Assembly (NCBI GenBank): GCA_029256665.1
Contig: JAQSXN010000184.1
Location: 1 to 7,343 of the forward strand
Direction: 5' to 3'
DNA length: 7,343 nucleotides
From: Paenibacillus sp.
GTDB taxonomy: Bacteria; Bacillota; Bacilli; Paenibacillales; Paenibacillaceae
Shown: piece after piece, positions 6,997 to 7,343 of the stretch
Layout of the letters: each line of letters opens with the position of its first letter
Position numbering within the stretch: the stretch's first letter is position 1
Made by a program: the position numbers and the translations under genes
The notes under the pieces: model-generated
What the model saw: the letters and a program-made list of their open reading frames with translations, nothing else
Told to the model about the DNA's origin: nothing
Database searches by the model: none

Positions 6997-7343
6997 ATAC
7001 GATGAACTCCTCTGCCTTGATTTTGGTTTTCGTCTTGAGTGGCCGCCTCGCGGAAGCGAAGCGCATGATGCAGCACTTCCGAAATAACCCAAGAGGGATT
7101 CCAGGTGTTGGATCTGCCTCTTCCTTGGAAGTTGGACTGGAAGAACCCTTCCGCTTGCTCCCCGACGACGGTGAAGCCCCACTCGCCCGGCTTGGTGCAA
7201 ATGCCTTGGCCGAGTGCGCCAAAGATCGTGCGCGCCAAGCGCACGTATGTCTCGTTGTCGGTCATGAGGCCGAACTGCCACAGCTCGAAGGTAGGGAAAA
7301 AGACGTCGAGATGATGGTTCTGCACGCTCACCCCGGGCCAGCC
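6993..7343 (-). CDS. C-terminal fragment of an unrecognised protein, cut by the window edge
   Basis: An open minus-strand frame enters from the right edge and codes for 116 residues before TGA at 6995-6993. I do not recognise the family. The fragment is rich in aromatic residues and has conserved-looking stretches: NHHLDVFFPTFELWQFGLM, CTKPGEWGFTVVGEQAEGFF and SNTWNPSWVISEVLHHALRF. The pattern of helices with exposed aromatics recalls (alpha/alpha)-barrel glycosidases and lyases, but this is only an impression. The last 15 or so residues, rich in Gln and Asn, look like a disordered tail. A GTG codon at 7331 is a possible start by position, but the frame stays open upstream to the edge and the motifs suggest the end of a larger protein. 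Its stop codon overlaps the next gene's start by four bases, which points to co-translation with the DapA-like enzyme. Confidence 0.7.
   Translation of the reverse strand, partial: GWPGVSVQNHHLDVFFPTFELWQFGLMTDNETYVRLARTIFGALGQGICTKPGEWGFTVVGEQAEGFFQSNFQGRGRSNTWNPSWVISEVLHHALRFREAATQDENQNQGRGVHRI

Overview
The window looks like part of a chromosome of a Paenibacillus- or Cohnella-like member of the Bacillota. The reasons are strong GGAGG-type ribosome binding sites, moderately GC-rich coding sequence, dense gene packing, and enzymes typical of the large plant-polysaccharide loci of these soil bacteria. This assignment is inferred from style and gene content, because no taxonomic marker gene is present. 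No mobile element, tRNA, rRNA or CRISPR array was seen.

Layout from left to right. Positions 1-187 hold a convincing minus-strand intrinsic terminator (77-116). Next come two minus-strand genes read from right to left: an alpha/beta-hydrolase esterase (4001 to 2955), then, 28 bases later, a 912-residue glycoside-hydrolase-like protein (2926 to 188). A divergent intergenic region of 158 bases (4002-4159) with operator-like inverted repeats separates this pair from a plus-strand sialidase-like Asp-box beta-propeller protein (4160-5143). That gene converges, with only 28 bases between stop codons, on a second minus-strand operon. Read from right to left, the operon holds the C-terminal end of an unrecognised protein cut by the window edge (from 7343 to 6993), a DapA-superfamily lyase/aldolase (6996 to 6082) and a CE8 pectin methylesterase (6101 to 5172). 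The genes of this operon overlap by 4 and 20 bases, so they are probably translationally coupled.

The one firmly identified anchor is the pectin methylesterase. The others fit around it as a catabolic cassette for pectin or rhamnogalacturonan fragments: ester removal (CE8 and the alpha/beta hydrolase), glycosidic cleavage (the 912-residue TIM-barrel candidate and perhaps the propeller protein), and cleavage of a 2-keto-3-deoxy sugar acid (the DapA-like enzyme). None of the five complete proteins shows an N-terminal signal peptide, so the cassette probably works in the cytoplasm on imported oligosaccharides. The most interesting unknowns are the 912-residue protein, the propeller protein, which is unlikely to be a true sialidase, and the truncated protein at the right edge.
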